Counted from the first letter of the stretch, positions 9,325 to 19,320 are shown. The stretch: DNA of 49,248 bases from Breznakibacter sp. (GCA_018055415.1 JAGPHP010000002.1:1-49248); one strand, 5' to 3'. Program-made: numbers and translations. The notes: generated by a model from the letters alone, not told the origin.

Positions 9325-9927
9325 CTACGGGTTTAATCTTTCCATAAATTGAACCGCTAAGTTACCTAAATTGGTGATAAAAAGTTTAACCGACATCGCC
9401 ATTAATATAATTCCAAAGAATTTTTTCAATACATAGATGCCTCCGTTACCAATAATTCGTTCGATTATGTGAGTTGATTTTAGCACAAAATAGACAAACA
9501 AAATATTTAACAGCAACGCAATCAGTATATTAATCATTTGATATTCTGCACGTAATGATAGTAGGGTTGTGAAGGATCCTGCTCCTGCAATGAGCGGAAA
9601 CGCTATTGGGACAATCGTTGCACCATTGGGCGAGTCGCCGTGTTTGAATATTTCAATACCTAATATCATTTCAAACGCCATGATCATGAGCACAAATGAA
9701 CCTGCAATAGCAAATGAGGAGATATCAACATTAAACAGACCTAAAAGAGCCTCCCCAATAAACAGGAATAGAATTAGGATGAGAAATGAGATGGAGGTTG
9801 CTTTAAAAGGACTGAATTTTGTCCCTTTCTTTTTGATATCTAAGATGATGGGAACCGATCCTAGAATGTCGATCACTGCAAATAAGACGATAAATGCTGA
9901 TACTATCTCTACAAAATGAAGATTCAT
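9325..9927 (-). CDS. MarC-family integral membrane protein
   Basis: The 200-residue protein has six hydrophobic segments and the MarC/NAAT pattern: the N-terminal FVEIVSAFIVLFAVIDILGS with the conserved D-x-x-G-S-x-P, the middle MAFEMILGIEIFKHGDSP, and the ATIVPIAFPLIAGAGSFTTL loop that follows. Members sit in the inner membrane; despite the old name there is no firm role in antibiotic resistance, and a transport or export function is unproven. The gene lies 16 bp after the S46 peptidase and 11 bp before RNase H on the same strand, so it is very likely the middle gene of that operon. Confidence 0.88.
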   Translation of the reverse strand: MNLHFVEIVSAFIVLFAVIDILGSVPIILDIKKKGTKFSPFKATSISFLILILFLFIGEALLGLFNVDISSFAIAGSFVLMIMAFEMILGIEIFKHGDSPNGATIVPIAFPLIAGAGSFTTLLSLRAEYQMINILIALLLNILFVYFVLKSTHIIERIIGNGGIYVLKKFFGIILMAMSVKLFITNLGNLAVQFMERLNP

Positions 9928-9943
9928 ATAATTTGATGTTTTG

Positions 9944-12100
9944 TTATTTGATAATAGTCATCTCTTCAATCAAGTTTGTTGCCCCTGCATATTTTTCGAT
10001 AATGAAGAGTACGTATCTAATATCAACACTTATTGTTTTTTGCAACTCGGGTTCAAATGCGATGTCACCACTCATAGCTTCCCAATTGCCATCGAAAGCA
10101 AGACCAAAAAGTTCACCATTTTTATTTAAAACTGGACTACCTGAATTTCCCCCCGTTATGTCGTTATTCGATGTGAAACAGACATGCACTTTGCCATCTG
10201 GCGCACTGTAATCGCCAAAATTTTTACTCTGATATAAATCTTTAAGCTTTTGTGGAACGGAAAACTCATAACTATTTGGAATCTCTTTTTCAATGATTCC
10301 CTCGAGCGTAGTGAAATGTTTATAAATTACTCCATCTTTTGGTTGGTAATCTCCAACAACACCGTAACTTAATCGCATGGTTGAATTGGCATCGGGATAA
10401 AATGTCTTATCTGGACTCATCTCCATCATTGCAGCCGTGAATAGTCGCAAATTTTTGTCAATATTATAGTAGCTAGGTGATGATTTTGTTCCCATCTCTT
10501 TGTAATAATCGTAAATCTGCTTCGACTCAATATATGCAGGATCTTTGGCCAAATCTAATAGGTTGTTATTAGAGTTTTGTAAGAAATTCATGATTTTTGA
10601 CTCATTGGCAAAGAGTGATTTTGAGAATATTTTGTTTGTGTATTTTTCAAACTGTTTTGCATTTTTTCCTCTTAATTCAATTAAATTTGGGGGTAAAGAA
10701 CCAACACTTTCCATTTGTGAGATATAGGTTTGCAAGAGCGAAACCATCACTTTTTTGTCTGTTGACGGACTGTAATCTTTGTAAAATTTGGTGAGTTTCT
10801 CCTTCACCGAAGCAACCATGTTTGTCACGTCGGCTTGACTATTTTGTTGGAGTTTTTCAATTATCTTCTCAATAGAGTTAGCTTGTTTAAATATCTCGAT
10901 TCCATTTATTAAGCACTCGCTTGTAATAATTCTTGATTTTAAATAGACTTCGTATGCAGCATAATCTTGCTCCAGCTCTTGAAGTATTGTTCCGTATTTT
11001 TGGGTTCGGGCAGAATCTTCGTGGATCCATATATCAAGTTTATTCTCAAATTCTCTCTTCTTTTCAATTACGTTTAGTTTCTCAACACCCCTATTCATTC
11101 CAATACTATTTTTCCAATAGTTTGAACTTCGAGCATATTTGGAGGCGTATTGTAGGTCAATTTTTGGATCAGCTTGCATATCAGCCATCCAAATATCTTG
11201 CTTGATACCTCTTATTGAAATTCTGGCTTTGTTTACAATCTCAATTTCTTGTTTTATGCCCCATGAAGGCATATATCTTTCGGTAGATCCTGGAAACCCA
11301 ATTGTCATTGCGAAATCTCCTTTTTCTACGCCTTTAATTGAAATAGGAAGATGCTTTGGGGTACTTAAAGGAGAGTTGTAGGTCGAATAATCGGCTGGAT
11401 TCCCGTCTTTGTCTGCATATACTCTAAACATACTAAAATCACCCGTATGACGAGGCCACATCCAATTATCTGTGTCAAATCCGAATTTTCCAATTGCTGA
11501 TGGTGGAGTGCCCACCATTCGAACATCTTTATATACTTCATAAACCATCTTGTAGTACATATTTCCATTAAAAAATGGTTTAATATCAATACGATAGCTG
11601 TTTCCTTTTGAGGCATCTTTCTTGAGTTGGTCAACTCTAATATTAATGGCTTCAATTCGTTCTGCTACAGAAAGTGTATCGGATATATTGAATAGCACGG
11701 AATCGGTAATATCTTCCATACTTTTTAAAAATGTAACCGTTAATCCAGGTGCTGGGATCTCTTCAGAATAGCTTTTTGCCCAGAATCCATTAGCTAGATA
11801 GTTGTCCTTAATTGTGCTTAAGCTTTGTATTGCATCATATCCACAATGGTGATTTGTTAAGATGAGTCCTTTCTCCGAAATTACCTCACCCGTACACCCA
11901 TTCCCAAAAATAACTACAGCGTCTTTAATACTTTTTTTATCTATACTATATATATCTGAGTCGTTTAATAAGAAGCCCATCTCTTTCATCTGCTCAAAGT
12001 TGTATTGATTGAGTGATGGAAGTACCCACATTCCTTCATCAGCTTTAGAATGAGTTAAAATCAGTGTGCAAAGAGTAAAGAGGATAAGAAGCTTTTTCAT
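9944..12100 (-). CDS. S46-family dipeptidyl peptidase (DPP7/DPP11-like)
   Basis: A 718-residue secreted serine peptidase that removes dipeptides from oligopeptides in the periplasm, feeding amino-acid use. Signal peptide 1-20 (MKKLLILFTLCTLILTHSKA) precedes the mature start DEGMW typical of the family. The catalytic His lies in TNHHCGYD (about 84-85), the Asp region in WMWPRHTGDFSMFR, and the nucleophilic Ser in TGGNSGSPV. Close to the C-terminus, the specificity segment reads FDGNWEAMSGD; as I recall, a Gly at this point marks DPP7 (hydrophobic P1), whereas DPP11 has Arg, so DPP7-like is favoured but not certain. The start at ATG 12098-12100 fits the signal peptide. It is the first gene of a three-gene operon. 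Confidence 0.92.
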   Translation of the reverse strand: MKKLLILFTLCTLILTHSKADEGMWVLPSLNQYNFEQMKEMGFLLNDSDIYSIDKKSIKDAVVIFGNGCTGEVISEKGLILTNHHCGYDAIQSLSTIKDNYLANGFWAKSYSEEIPAPGLTVTFLKSMEDITDSVLFNISDTLSVAERIEAINIRVDQLKKDASKGNSYRIDIKPFFNGNMYYKMVYEVYKDVRMVGTPPSAIGKFGFDTDNWMWPRHTGDFSMFRVYADKDGNPADYSTYNSPLSTPKHLPISIKGVEKGDFAMTIGFPGSTERYMPSWGIKQEIEIVNKARISIRGIKQDIWMADMQADPKIDLQYASKYARSSNYWKNSIGMNRGVEKLNVIEKKREFENKLDIWIHEDSARTQKYGTILQELEQDYAAYEVYLKSRIITSECLINGIEIFKQANSIEKIIEKLQQNSQADVTNMVASVKEKLTKFYKDYSPSTDKKVMVSLLQTYISQMESVGSLPPNLIELRGKNAKQFEKYTNKIFSKSLFANESKIMNFLQNSNNNLLDLAKDPAYIESKQIYDYYKEMGTKSSPSYYNIDKNLRLFTAAMMEMSPDKTFYPDANSTMRLSYGVVGDYQPKDGVIYKHFTTLEGIIEKEIPNSYEFSVPQKLKDLYQSKNFGDYSAPDGKVHVCFTSNNDITGGNSGSPVLNKNGELFGLAFDGNWEAMSGDIAFEPELQKTISVDIRYVLFIIEKYAGATNLIEEMTIIK

Positions 12101-12260
12101 AAATAAAATTTGTAAGTTGAAGCTATTAAATAACAACAATTTGATATTTGAATTTAGTGAATTTTATTAGGATTCAACTCTCAGCAAATGAGATTTTTGT
12201 AACTGAGATTTGTTGGAGTTTAAATCAATAATATGGTTTGTATAAAGATATAGGTTTTAA

Positions 12261-12288
12261 TACGATGAAAAGAATGACTTTTATCGTA
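12261..12288 (-). terminator. Possible terminator of manA
   Basis: TACGAT-AAAAG type arms (12261-12272 with 12278-12288) pair over 11 bp with one bulged base and a five-base loop, 20 bases after the manA stop. Only a weak T-rich tail (TATTAAAA) follows. Confidence 0.45.
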
Positions 12289-12308
12289 CTCTATTTAATT
12301 ATTTATCC

Positions 12309-13307
12309 TTAAAAGGGAATAATTGAGACCTCTAGTAGTTTGAAGTTGTTGCAGCTCGGCTTTAATGCAAAATGAGTGAGCGATGAGGGTATTAAAAGGG
12401 TCTCTCCCAGTGTAATTTTTTGGTAGTCATTATTGAAATTTATCTCACCATTTCCTTCTACACAAATAAAAATAGTAAAGCAATTTCGTTGGGTCGTATC
12501 ATAAGTAATTGTTTCAACAACATCGACTCTTTTAACGTTAAAGAATGGTGTGTTGTATATCGCTTCGTCTTTATGATTTAAGGGCGAAGTTTTGTTGTAA
12601 TCAATTACATCTATAGCCAATTCTGTATGAAGTTCTCTTTTGCAGCCATTTTTATCAACTCTGTCATAATCAAAGATACGGTATGTAATATCAGAGCGTT
12701 GTTGGATCTCAGCAACTATAATTCCTGCACCTAAAGCATGAATTATTCCTGTTGGGATATGATAGATATCGCCTTTGCTAACTGGTATATCATTTAAAAT
12801 TGATAGTAAAGATCCATCATTAAGACGGTTTAAATACTCCTTTTGAGTTACGTTCTGGGAAAATCCATTAATAATTTTACTGTTTGGTTCTGAGTCTAAA
12901 ACATACCAAAGCTCAGTTTTCCCTAGTGAATTATGACGTTTTTGAGCAACATCATCATTAGGATGCACCTGTATAGATAAATTATCTTGTGAGTGAAGAA
13001 ATTTGACAAGCAACGGGAATTCTACGCCAAATCTCACTACACTATTTACGCCTAGAGTTTCTTGTGGCCACTTTGAAATTAGGTCAGAAAGAGATATGCC
13101 GTTGTATTTGCCATTGGAAATGATTGATTGTGAATTCTCAATGGTTGAAATTTCCCAACTCTCGCCAGCTTTGGTAACTCTACCCAAATCTTTATTTAAA
13201 AGAGTGTTCAGTTTTGTTCCACCCCAGATGCGTTCCATCACTAAAGGCGTAAAGCGAATAGGATAGGGTGTAAATTTTTCTATTTGTTGTGACAACTCTT
13301 TTCTCAA
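12309..13307 (-). CDS. manA: Class I mannose-6-phosphate isomerase
   Basis: The 332-residue zinc enzyme interconverts fructose-6-phosphate and mannose-6-phosphate, supplying mannose for GDP-sugars. Motifs: ERIWGGTKL near the N-terminus, GESWEIS, the zinc ligands in QVHPND and KTELWYV, GIIHALGAG with the third His, and EIQQRSDITYRIFDYDR. The start is a TTG at 13305-13307: there is no ATG between the upstream in-frame stop and the conserved YPIRFTPLV strand, so either this TTG or the one four codons later is used. It works with the manC gene at 26.5 kb. It stands alone, 130 bp from ppnP. Confidence 0.9.
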   Translation of the reverse strand: MRKELSQQIEKFTPYPIRFTPLVMERIWGGTKLNTLLNKDLGRVTKAGESWEISTIENSQSIISNGKYNGISLSDLISKWPQETLGVNSVVRFGVEFPLLVKFLHSQDNLSIQVHPNDDVAQKRHNSLGKTELWYVLDSEPNSKIINGFSQNVTQKEYLNRLNDGSLLSILNDIPVSKGDIYHIPTGIIHALGAGIIVAEIQQRSDITYRIFDYDRVDKNGCKRELHTELAIDVIDYNKTSPLNHKDEAIYNTPFFNVKRVDVVETITYDTTQRNCFTIFICVEGNGEINFNNDYQKITLGETLLIPSSLTHFALKPSCNNFKLLEVSIIPF

Positions 13308-13391
13308 AGGATAATCAAGTAAGGTTAATTATTATACAAACGGTTTTCGCAAAGTTTTTATCTATTTAAGATAATCATATTTTTAATAGTG

Positions 13392-13428
13392 GGTGGATCT
13401 AAAGAATTGAGTATTTCTCAGATCCACC
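13392..13428 (-). terminator. Hairpin downstream of ppnP
   Basis: GGTGGATCT (13392-13400) pairs perfectly with AGATCCACC (13420-13428) beginning 10 bases past the ppnP stop. A strong stem but with no T-run, so a terminator or mRNA 3'-end stabiliser. Confidence 0.55.
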
Positions 13429-13437
13429 GAAATGTTC

Positions 13438-13719
13438 TTATTTGTATAAGCATAGATAAGGTGTATCCTCATCTACTTTAACGCCAAATTTCACATCTTT
13501 TTCAACTCTAAAAGAGTCAAATTTTTTAAATGTTTCCCACTCTGTTTCTCCAGGAAATTGGATTTCCATTTTACCTGAAATAACGGTCATAATTTCAACA
13601 CAATTGGTGCCAAAAACATATTCACCTTTTGCCATTACGCCAACAGTTGCTTTGCCTTCGGCTCCATTATGGCTAAGTGAAGCTACTTTGCCATCAAAAT
13701 ATTCATTTTTTGCAAACAT
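13438..13719 (-). CDS. ppnP: Pyrimidine/purine nucleoside phosphorylase (PpnP, former DUF1255)
   Basis: This 93-residue single-cupin protein has the family pattern: F-D-G-K-V-A-S-L at the N-terminus, TVGVMAKGEYVFGT, ISGKMEIQFPGETEWETF and FRVEKDVKFGVKVD with the closing YLCLYK. PpnP splits nucleosides with phosphate to free base and ribose-1-phosphate, broad in substrate. Length matches the E. coli protein. It follows frr by 11 bp on the same strand and so is probably translated from the PBP1A-frr-ppnP transcript or a frr transcript. Confidence 0.9.
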   Translation of the reverse strand: MFAKNEYFDGKVASLSHNGAEGKATVGVMAKGEYVFGTNCVEIMTVISGKMEIQFPGETEWETFKKFDSFRVEKDVKFGVKVDEDTPYLCLYK

Positions 13720-13730
13720 TCCTTTATCTA

Positions 13731-14294
13731 TTAAATTGTTAGAATATCTTTTTCTTTTTTCTCCATAAGTTCATCAATCTTTCTGATACTTTTATCCGTC
13801 ATCTTCTGAACTTTTTCTTCTGCATCTTTTTCCATATCTTCAGAAAGACCCTCTTTTTTCATCTTCTTAAGATCTTCAATCACGTCTCTGCGAGCAGCTC
13901 TAACGCTTATTTTTGCATCTTCAGCCTCTTTTTTAGCTTGTTTTACTAAATCACGACGTCTCTCCTCTGTTAGTGGGGGCACATTTAAACGAATAATATC
14001 ACCATTATTGTCTGGGTTAAGTCCAATATTTGCAGCCATGATGGCTTTTTCAATTAATGGAATCATCTTTTTGTCCCAAGGTGTGATAACAAGCGTTCTT
14101 GGGTCAGGCGTATTTATACTAGCTACCTGGGTGATTGGACTACTCATTCCGTAATTATCAACTCTCACGCTTTCAAGCATTTTAGGGCTAGATTTACCAG
14201 CTCTAATTTTACCAAGCTCAGAGTCTAAATGCTCCAACGATTTATCCATTCGTTCTAGAGCATCTTCTAACAAGATTTGAACATCTTCTATCAT
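13731..14294 (-). CDS. frr: Ribosome recycling factor
   Basis: The 187-residue protein splits the post-termination ribosome together with EF-G. The family pattern is complete: the helix LEDALERMDKSLEHLDSELG, KIRAGKSSPKMLESVRVDNYG, the beta domain SPITQVASINTPDPRTLVI and WDKKMIPLIEKAI, then NIGLNPDNNGDIIRLNVPPLTEERR and the long C-terminal coiled helix. The ATG at 14292-14294 gives the usual MIEDV start. In many bacteria frr follows pyrH; here it lies 90 bp after the PBP1A gene instead. Confidence 0.97.
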   Translation of the reverse strand: MIEDVQILLEDALERMDKSLEHLDSELGKIRAGKSSPKMLESVRVDNYGMSSPITQVASINTPDPRTLVITPWDKKMIPLIEKAIMAANIGLNPDNNGDIIRLNVPPLTEERRRDLVKQAKKEAEDAKISVRAARRDVIEDLKKMKKEGLSEDMEKDAEEKVQKMTDKSIRKIDELMEKKEKDILTI

Positions 14295-14384
14295 AGAATT
14301 CTGTGTTGAATATTTATGTTTTCCTCAAATTTTATGCAAAAATACTTTTTTTCATCAATTATCAAATCGAGGTTTTTATTCGAT

Positions 14385-16763
14385 TTAATAAAACTCACTT
14401 TCTTCTGGCGTTTCTGGCATGATCTCTTCAACTTCTTCACCCTCTTTGTATTTTGCATCATCTGGACAAGAAATATCAAGATTAAAATTTAGAGGTGTGT
14501 CAAAAAGGTCGCCAGATGTTACCCCTATTGCGGGATTTGCATATGCCATTTTCATATATTCAGCCCATATTGGTAAGGCCATGTTTGCCCCTTGTCCAAG
14601 ACTCAGCGCATCGAAGTGAATGGAGCGATCTTCGCCACCCACCCAAACTCCAGACACTAGATTAGGGGTAACTCCAATAAACCATCCATCAGAATTATTT
14701 TGAGTGGTACCAGTTTTTCCACCAATTTCGTTGCGAAGTTCGTATTTCCCTCTAAGACGTCCAGCTGTACCTCGTTCTACAACTCCTTTCAGAAGTTGTA
14801 ACATCTGAAAAGCTGTATTTTCACTAATAACCTCTTTCCCCCTTCCATGAAATTCCGAGATTGGATTTCCACTTTTGTCTGTTATTTTGGTAACTATGAT
14901 TGGATTTATGTAATAGCCTTTATTCGCATAGGTACAATATGAAGCAACCATCTCAATCAGCGAAACATCTGGGGTGCCAAGACAAAGCGCAGGTACGGCT
15001 TCAATGTGGCTTTTAATTCCTAAACTAACAATCATGTTTTTAACAGCCTCGGGCGAATATTGCTTCATTATCCATGCTGTTATATTATTGTTAGAGTTTG
15101 CTAATCCCCATTTCAGTGAAACCATCTCTCCTTCTCTCCCTTTTGAGGTGTTTTTAGGAGTCCAGCTTATGATTGAGTCAGGACCAACAATTACGTCAAA
15201 ACTTTGCGGCACGTTGGGTGCTAAATCGCAAGGAGTATATCCTTCTTGCATTGCAAGGGTGTAAAGGAATGGTTTTATTGTGGAACCAACCTGACGCTTT
15301 CCTTGAGATGCCATATCGTACATAAAGTGTTTGAAATTTGGCCCTCCTACATAGGCTTTGACTTCACCATTATGTGGATTCATCGACACGAAACTAGCAC
15401 GCAAAAAGAATTTGTAGTATTTGATGGAGTCAATAGGTGATAATAGTGTATCCCTCTCTCCATTCCAAGAAAATACCTTCATCGGTACCCTTTTCTTCAT
15501 GACGATATCAATTGAGTCTTCACTCATCCCGCCTCGTTTAAGATGCTTATATCTGTCTGAAGATTTGATACTTCGCTTCATGATCATGTTGAATTGATCT
15601 TGCGATATTTTATTTGAGAAAGGTGCTCTTGCATTATATCTTTTCTCTTTAAAAAATTTAGGTTGAAGTTCGGTTCTTAAGTGGTTTGCAAGTGCCTCTT
15701 CTCCAAATTTTTGTAAACGACTATCAATTGTAGTGTAAATCTTCAACCCTTCGTTGTACAAGTTGTATTTTGTTCCATCGGGTTTTAAATTTTTATTTAT
15801 CCAACCGTAGAGTGGATTTGATAGCCATTCTATACTATCTTCAATAAATTTCTGTTGTAAGTAGCTCGGATAGTTTTCTCGTAATGGTTTAGGTTGCGAC
15901 ATTGTTAATCGAATATATTCTCTAACATATGCCGCTGGCCCCTCTTTGTGATCGGCTCGATTCAATTTAACTTTTAAAGGGATTGACTTGAGTGAGTCAA
16001 ACTCTTTTTTTGTTATATATTCTGCTTTTAACATTTGACCTAGAACGACATTGCGCCTCTCCAATGTGATTTGTGGTCTGCGAATTGGATTATATAACGA
16101 TGGATTTTTTAACATTCCAATGATCATAGCGGCCTCTTCAACTCTTAACGAGTCACAATCCTTACTCCAAAAAGTTAAGGCCGCAGCTTTTATGCCGTAT
16201 GCATCATATATAAAGGGTGCTTTATTTAGATACATAGTTATCAACTCCTCTTTTGAGTAGTTGTGCTCTAACTTAATAGCAATAATCCACTCTTTAAGTT
16301 TTTGCATGCTACGCTCCCATATATTGTCAGCCGCGTCGTGAAAAAGTAGTTTTGCTAATTGTTGAGTAATGGTACTTCCACCTCCAGCATTTTTGTCTCC
16401 CATCAAAACGGTTCGAATTGCTACACGACCAAGTCCTCTAACATCAATTCCAGAGTGCTCGTAAAAGCGTTCATCTTCTGTTGCCACAAGTGCATTAATG
16501 ATATTCGGAGATATCTGTTTGTAAGTAACAGGAGTTCTATTTTCTTGATAAAAGTTTCCTAAAACAATGTTGTCAGATGAGATGACTTCTGTAGCTAAAT
16601 GGTTTTTATGGTTTTCCAAATCTTCAAAACTTGGCATCTCTCCAAATGCACCCCCCGAAATTAAGATAAAGAGTAGTATAACAAATAGTACAGAGCCTCC
16701 AAATATAGACCAAAACCAGATTAGATGTTTTTTAAAGCGATCTTCGAAAAAATAGTGTAGCAT
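14385..16763 (-). CDS. Penicillin-binding protein 1A (bifunctional peptidoglycan synthase)
   Basis: A 792-residue class A PBP. One membrane anchor (about 14-38) is followed by the GT51 glycosyltransferase domain with TEDERFYEHSGID (catalytic Glu96) and GGSTITQQLAKLLF, then the transpeptidase domain with Ser494 in GSTIKPF, SNN at 557-559 and KTGT from Lys683. It polymerises lipid II and cross-links the peptides in the periplasm. A short acidic tail ends the protein. The start is ATG 16761-16763; the TTG six codons upstream overlaps the -7 box (16779-16786), so it cannot be in the message. It is divergent from topA. Confidence 0.95.
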   Translation of the reverse strand: MLHYFFEDRFKKHLIWFWSIFGGSVLFVILLFILISGGAFGEMPSFEDLENHKNHLATEVISSDNIVLGNFYQENRTPVTYKQISPNIINALVATEDERFYEHSGIDVRGLGRVAIRTVLMGDKNAGGGSTITQQLAKLLFHDAADNIWERSMQKLKEWIIAIKLEHNYSKEELITMYLNKAPFIYDAYGIKAAALTFWSKDCDSLRVEEAAMIIGMLKNPSLYNPIRRPQITLERRNVVLGQMLKAEYITKKEFDSLKSIPLKVKLNRADHKEGPAAYVREYIRLTMSQPKPLRENYPSYLQQKFIEDSIEWLSNPLYGWINKNLKPDGTKYNLYNEGLKIYTTIDSRLQKFGEEALANHLRTELQPKFFKEKRYNARAPFSNKISQDQFNMIMKRSIKSSDRYKHLKRGGMSEDSIDIVMKKRVPMKVFSWNGERDTLLSPIDSIKYYKFFLRASFVSMNPHNGEVKAYVGGPNFKHFMYDMASQGKRQVGSTIKPFLYTLAMQEGYTPCDLAPNVPQSFDVIVGPDSIISWTPKNTSKGREGEMVSLKWGLANSNNNITAWIMKQYSPEAVKNMIVSLGIKSHIEAVPALCLGTPDVSLIEMVASYCTYANKGYYINPIIVTKITDKSGNPISEFHGRGKEVISENTAFQMLQLLKGVVERGTAGRLRGKYELRNEIGGKTGTTQNNSDGWFIGVTPNLVSGVWVGGEDRSIHFDALSLGQGANMALPIWAEYMKMAYANPAIGVTSGDLFDTPLNFNLDISCPDDAKYKEGEEVEEIMPETPEESEFY

Positions 16764-16778
16764 TTTATAAATTTTGCT

Positions 16779-16786
16779 CAAAAATA
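16779..16786 (-). promoter_or_regulatory. -7 box of the PBP1A gene
   Basis: TATTTTTG on the minus strand matches TAnnTTTG and ends 15 bases before the ATG at 16763, so the leader is about 12 bases. No TTTG is seen at the -33 position. Confidence 0.45.
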
Positions 16787-16864
16787 GTAATAATTCTTTA
16801 TCGCTATTAACTGATTCATTTTTAATGAATCTCCATTTGTCATTTTATATATTATAAATTGTTA

Positions 16865-16872
16865 TAAATTTG
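16865..16872 (+). promoter_or_regulatory. -7 box of topA
   Basis: TAAATTTG fits TAnnTTTG, with about 57 bases to the ATG at 16930. The nearest TTTG (16836-16839) is 25 bp upstream, longer than the usual 19-21, so the match is partial. The same GTTATAAATTTG string occurs before porP. Confidence 0.4.
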
Positions 16873-16929
16873 CGGCCTCTAGACTCGTTCATGGAGTCTA
16901 TAAATGCATTTAAAATCACACTTGGTCTG

Positions 16930-19320
16930 ATGGAAGAAAATTTGGTTATAGTTGAGTCCCCTGCTAAAGCAAAGACAATAGAGAAGTTTTTAGGTAAAGA
17001 TTTTCTTGTAAAGTCGAGCTATGGGCATATTCGAGATCTACAAAAAAAAGATTTCGGAATTGATATTGAACACAATTTCGAACCGCAATATATTATTTCG
17101 GATGATAAAAAGGAGATTGTTCGTGAACTGAAGAAATTAGCTAAGTCGGCAAAAATGGTGTGGCTCGCTTCCGATGAAGACCGCGAAGGAGAGGCAATTT
17201 CATGGCATTTGTCCGAAGTATTAGAGCTAAATCCAAATAATACGAAACGCATTGTGTTTCATGAGATTACCAAAGGTGCAATTGAAAATGCAGTTAAAAA
17301 TCCTCGTTCAATAGATAAGAATTTGGTAGATGCGCAACAAGCGCGCCGAGTGTTAGATCGTTTAGTTGGTTTTGAACTCTCTCCGGTATTATGGAAAAAG
17401 GTGAAACCGTCGTTGTCTGCTGGTCGAGTTCAATCAGTTGCTGTGAGACTTATTGTTGAACGTGAGCGTGAAATTTTTGCATTTAATGCCGAATCGTCAT
17501 ATAAAGTTACTGCATTTTTCACTTGGGAAGGTGCTAAAGGGAATAAACAAGAGATTAAAGCTGAGTTATCTCATCGTTTTAAAACGCAGAAAGAAGCTAG
17601 CGCATTTCTCGAGCTTTGTGCCAAGGAGCAATTTCTAGTAGAAGATGTTCAAAAGAAGCCTTTCAAAAAATCTCCAGCTGCGCCATTTACCACTTCGACG
17701 TTGCAACAAGAGGCTAGTCGAAAGTTAGGATATTCAGTGGCTCAAACGATGTCTATAGCTCAAAAATTATATGAGAATGGTTTTATTACCTACATGCGTA
17801 CTGATTCGGTAAATCTTTCGCAAACGGCATTAGATCAGGCTTCTAAAGCAATCGTGGGTTCTATGGGTGAAAAATATCTCTCAATTCGTCACTATAAAAC
17901 AAAATCAAAAGGAGCCCAAGAAGCACATGAGGCTATTCGTCCTACTTACCTCGAGAATGAAAAAATCACTGGTTCGGCAACAGAACAGAAGTTATATGAG
18001 TTAATCTGGAAACGTACTATCGCTTCTCAAATGAGCGACGCACAGATTGAAAAGACAACAATTACGATTGGTGCAAACGGTATTTCTCATTCATTTACGG
18101 CAACTGGTGAGGTTATTAAATTTGATGGATTCTTAAAAGTATATCTTGAGTCGCATGATCATGAACTTGATGAAGAGGAAGATAGCGCTCTTTTACCTCC
18201 TGTTCAAGCAAAAGACCCGCTTGCGTTGAAGAATGCTGAGGCTCGTGAAAGATGGAGCCAAAAGCCACCAAGATATACTGAAGCAAGTCTTGTCCGTAAA
18301 ATGGAGGAACTAGGAATAGGACGTCCATCTACTTACGCGCCAACAATATCTACCATTCAACAGCGTGAATATGTCGTTCGTGAAGATAGACCAGGAGTCG
18401 ATCGTGTTTACAACTTAATAACACTCTCAAAGGGTAAGGTTGAAGCATTTACTAAAACTGAGATTACAGGGGCTGAACGCAGCAAACTGTTCCCAACTGA
18501 TATGGGAATGGTGGTTACGGATTTCTTAGTACGCTATTTTGAAAACGTAGTGAGCTACGATTTTACCGCAAAGGTTGAGAAGGAGTTTGATGAAATTGCT
18601 GAAGGAAAGTTGGTCTGGCAAAAGGCCATTCAAGGTTTTTACACCCCTTTCCATACTCAGGTTGTTGATGCAATAAATACAAGTGAGAGAAATAATGGCG
18701 CTAGAGTGCTGGGTGTGGATCCCACTTCGGGACTTCCAATTTCAGTTCGAATTGGTCGTTTCGGGCCAGTCGTTCAGATAGGTGAGGGGGGGGATGATGA
18801 ACCAAAACCTCGTTTTGCGTCGTTAAGACGAGATCAGCATCTAGAAACAATCACAATTGAAGAGGCGCTGGAATTATTTCGTCTTCCTCGGGAAGTTGGA
18901 GTGTTTGAAGATAAGCCAATTACAGTTGCAATAGGTAAGTTTGGGCCTTATGTTAAACATAATTCATTGTTTGTGTCCCTTAAGAAGAGTGATGATCCAT
19001 ATACCATTGATTTAGAGCGATCGATTGAACTAATTGAGGAGAAGCGAGATAGCGATTCAAAAAAGTTAATCGCTAGTTTTAAAGAAGATCCTGATCTAAC
19101 AATTTTAAACGGTAGATGGGGAGCTTATATTCATTATAAAAAGGATAACGTTAAGATTCCTAAAGGAACTGATGTGGAAAAACTCTCATATGTTGATATT
19201 ATGGCTATTGTTGCAAAAGATAGCAAAGTTGCTGCATCTGCCGCTAAAGCAAAAAAAGTTCCTGCAAAAAGTAGTACAAAGACATCAACAAAGGCCAAGG
19301 TTGTAAAAAAGAAAGCTTAA
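16930..19320 (+). CDS. topA: DNA topoisomerase I (type IA)
   Basis: The 796-residue enzyme relaxes negative supercoils, opposing gyrase. The Toprim domain begins with ENLVIVESPAKAKTIEKFLG and has the acidic SDEDREGEA at 81-89; the catalytic tyrosine is Tyr288 in GFITYMRTDSVNLS; HEAIRPT and GIGRPSTYAPTISTIQ follow. The C-terminus has no Cys4 zinc fingers; it carries two Bacteroidota-type repeats (RIGRFGPVVQIG and AIGKFGPYVKH...) and a Lys/Ala-rich basic tail. ATG 16930 gives the canonical MEENLVIVE start; the frame is open further upstream but a -7 box lies there. The arginase-fold gene follows after 1 bp, so they are cotranscribed. Confidence 0.96.
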   Translation: MEENLVIVESPAKAKTIEKFLGKDFLVKSSYGHIRDLQKKDFGIDIEHNFEPQYIISDDKKEIVRELKKLAKSAKMVWLASDEDREGEAISWHLSEVLELNPNNTKRIVFHEITKGAIENAVKNPRSIDKNLVDAQQARRVLDRLVGFELSPVLWKKVKPSLSAGRVQSVAVRLIVEREREIFAFNAESSYKVTAFFTWEGAKGNKQEIKAELSHRFKTQKEASAFLELCAKEQFLVEDVQKKPFKKSPAAPFTTSTLQQEASRKLGYSVAQTMSIAQKLYENGFITYMRTDSVNLSQTALDQASKAIVGSMGEKYLSIRHYKTKSKGAQEAHEAIRPTYLENEKITGSATEQKLYELIWKRTIASQMSDAQIEKTTITIGANGISHSFTATGEVIKFDGFLKVYLESHDHELDEEEDSALLPPVQAKDPLALKNAEARERWSQKPPRYTEASLVRKMEELGIGRPSTYAPTISTIQQREYVVREDRPGVDRVYNLITLSKGKVEAFTKTEITGAERSKLFPTDMGMVVTDFLVRYFENVVSYDFTAKVEKEFDEIAEGKLVWQKAIQGFYTPFHTQVVDAINTSERNNGARVLGVDPTSGLPISVRIGRFGPVVQIGEGGDDEPKPRFASLRRDQHLETITIEEALELFRLPREVGVFEDKPITVAIGKFGPYVKHNSLFVSLKKSDDPYTIDLERSIELIEEKRDSDSKKLIASFKEDPDLTILNGRWGAYIHYKKDNVKIPKGTDVEKLSYVDIMAIVAKDSKVAASAAKAKKVPAKSSTKTSTKAKVVKKKA

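Noticed and set aside
16870-16929. TTG-initiated N-terminal extension of topA
   Set aside because: The 20 extra residues are unlike the family, the TTG lies inside the TAAATTTG box, and ATG 16930 gives the standard MEENLVIVESPAKAKT start.
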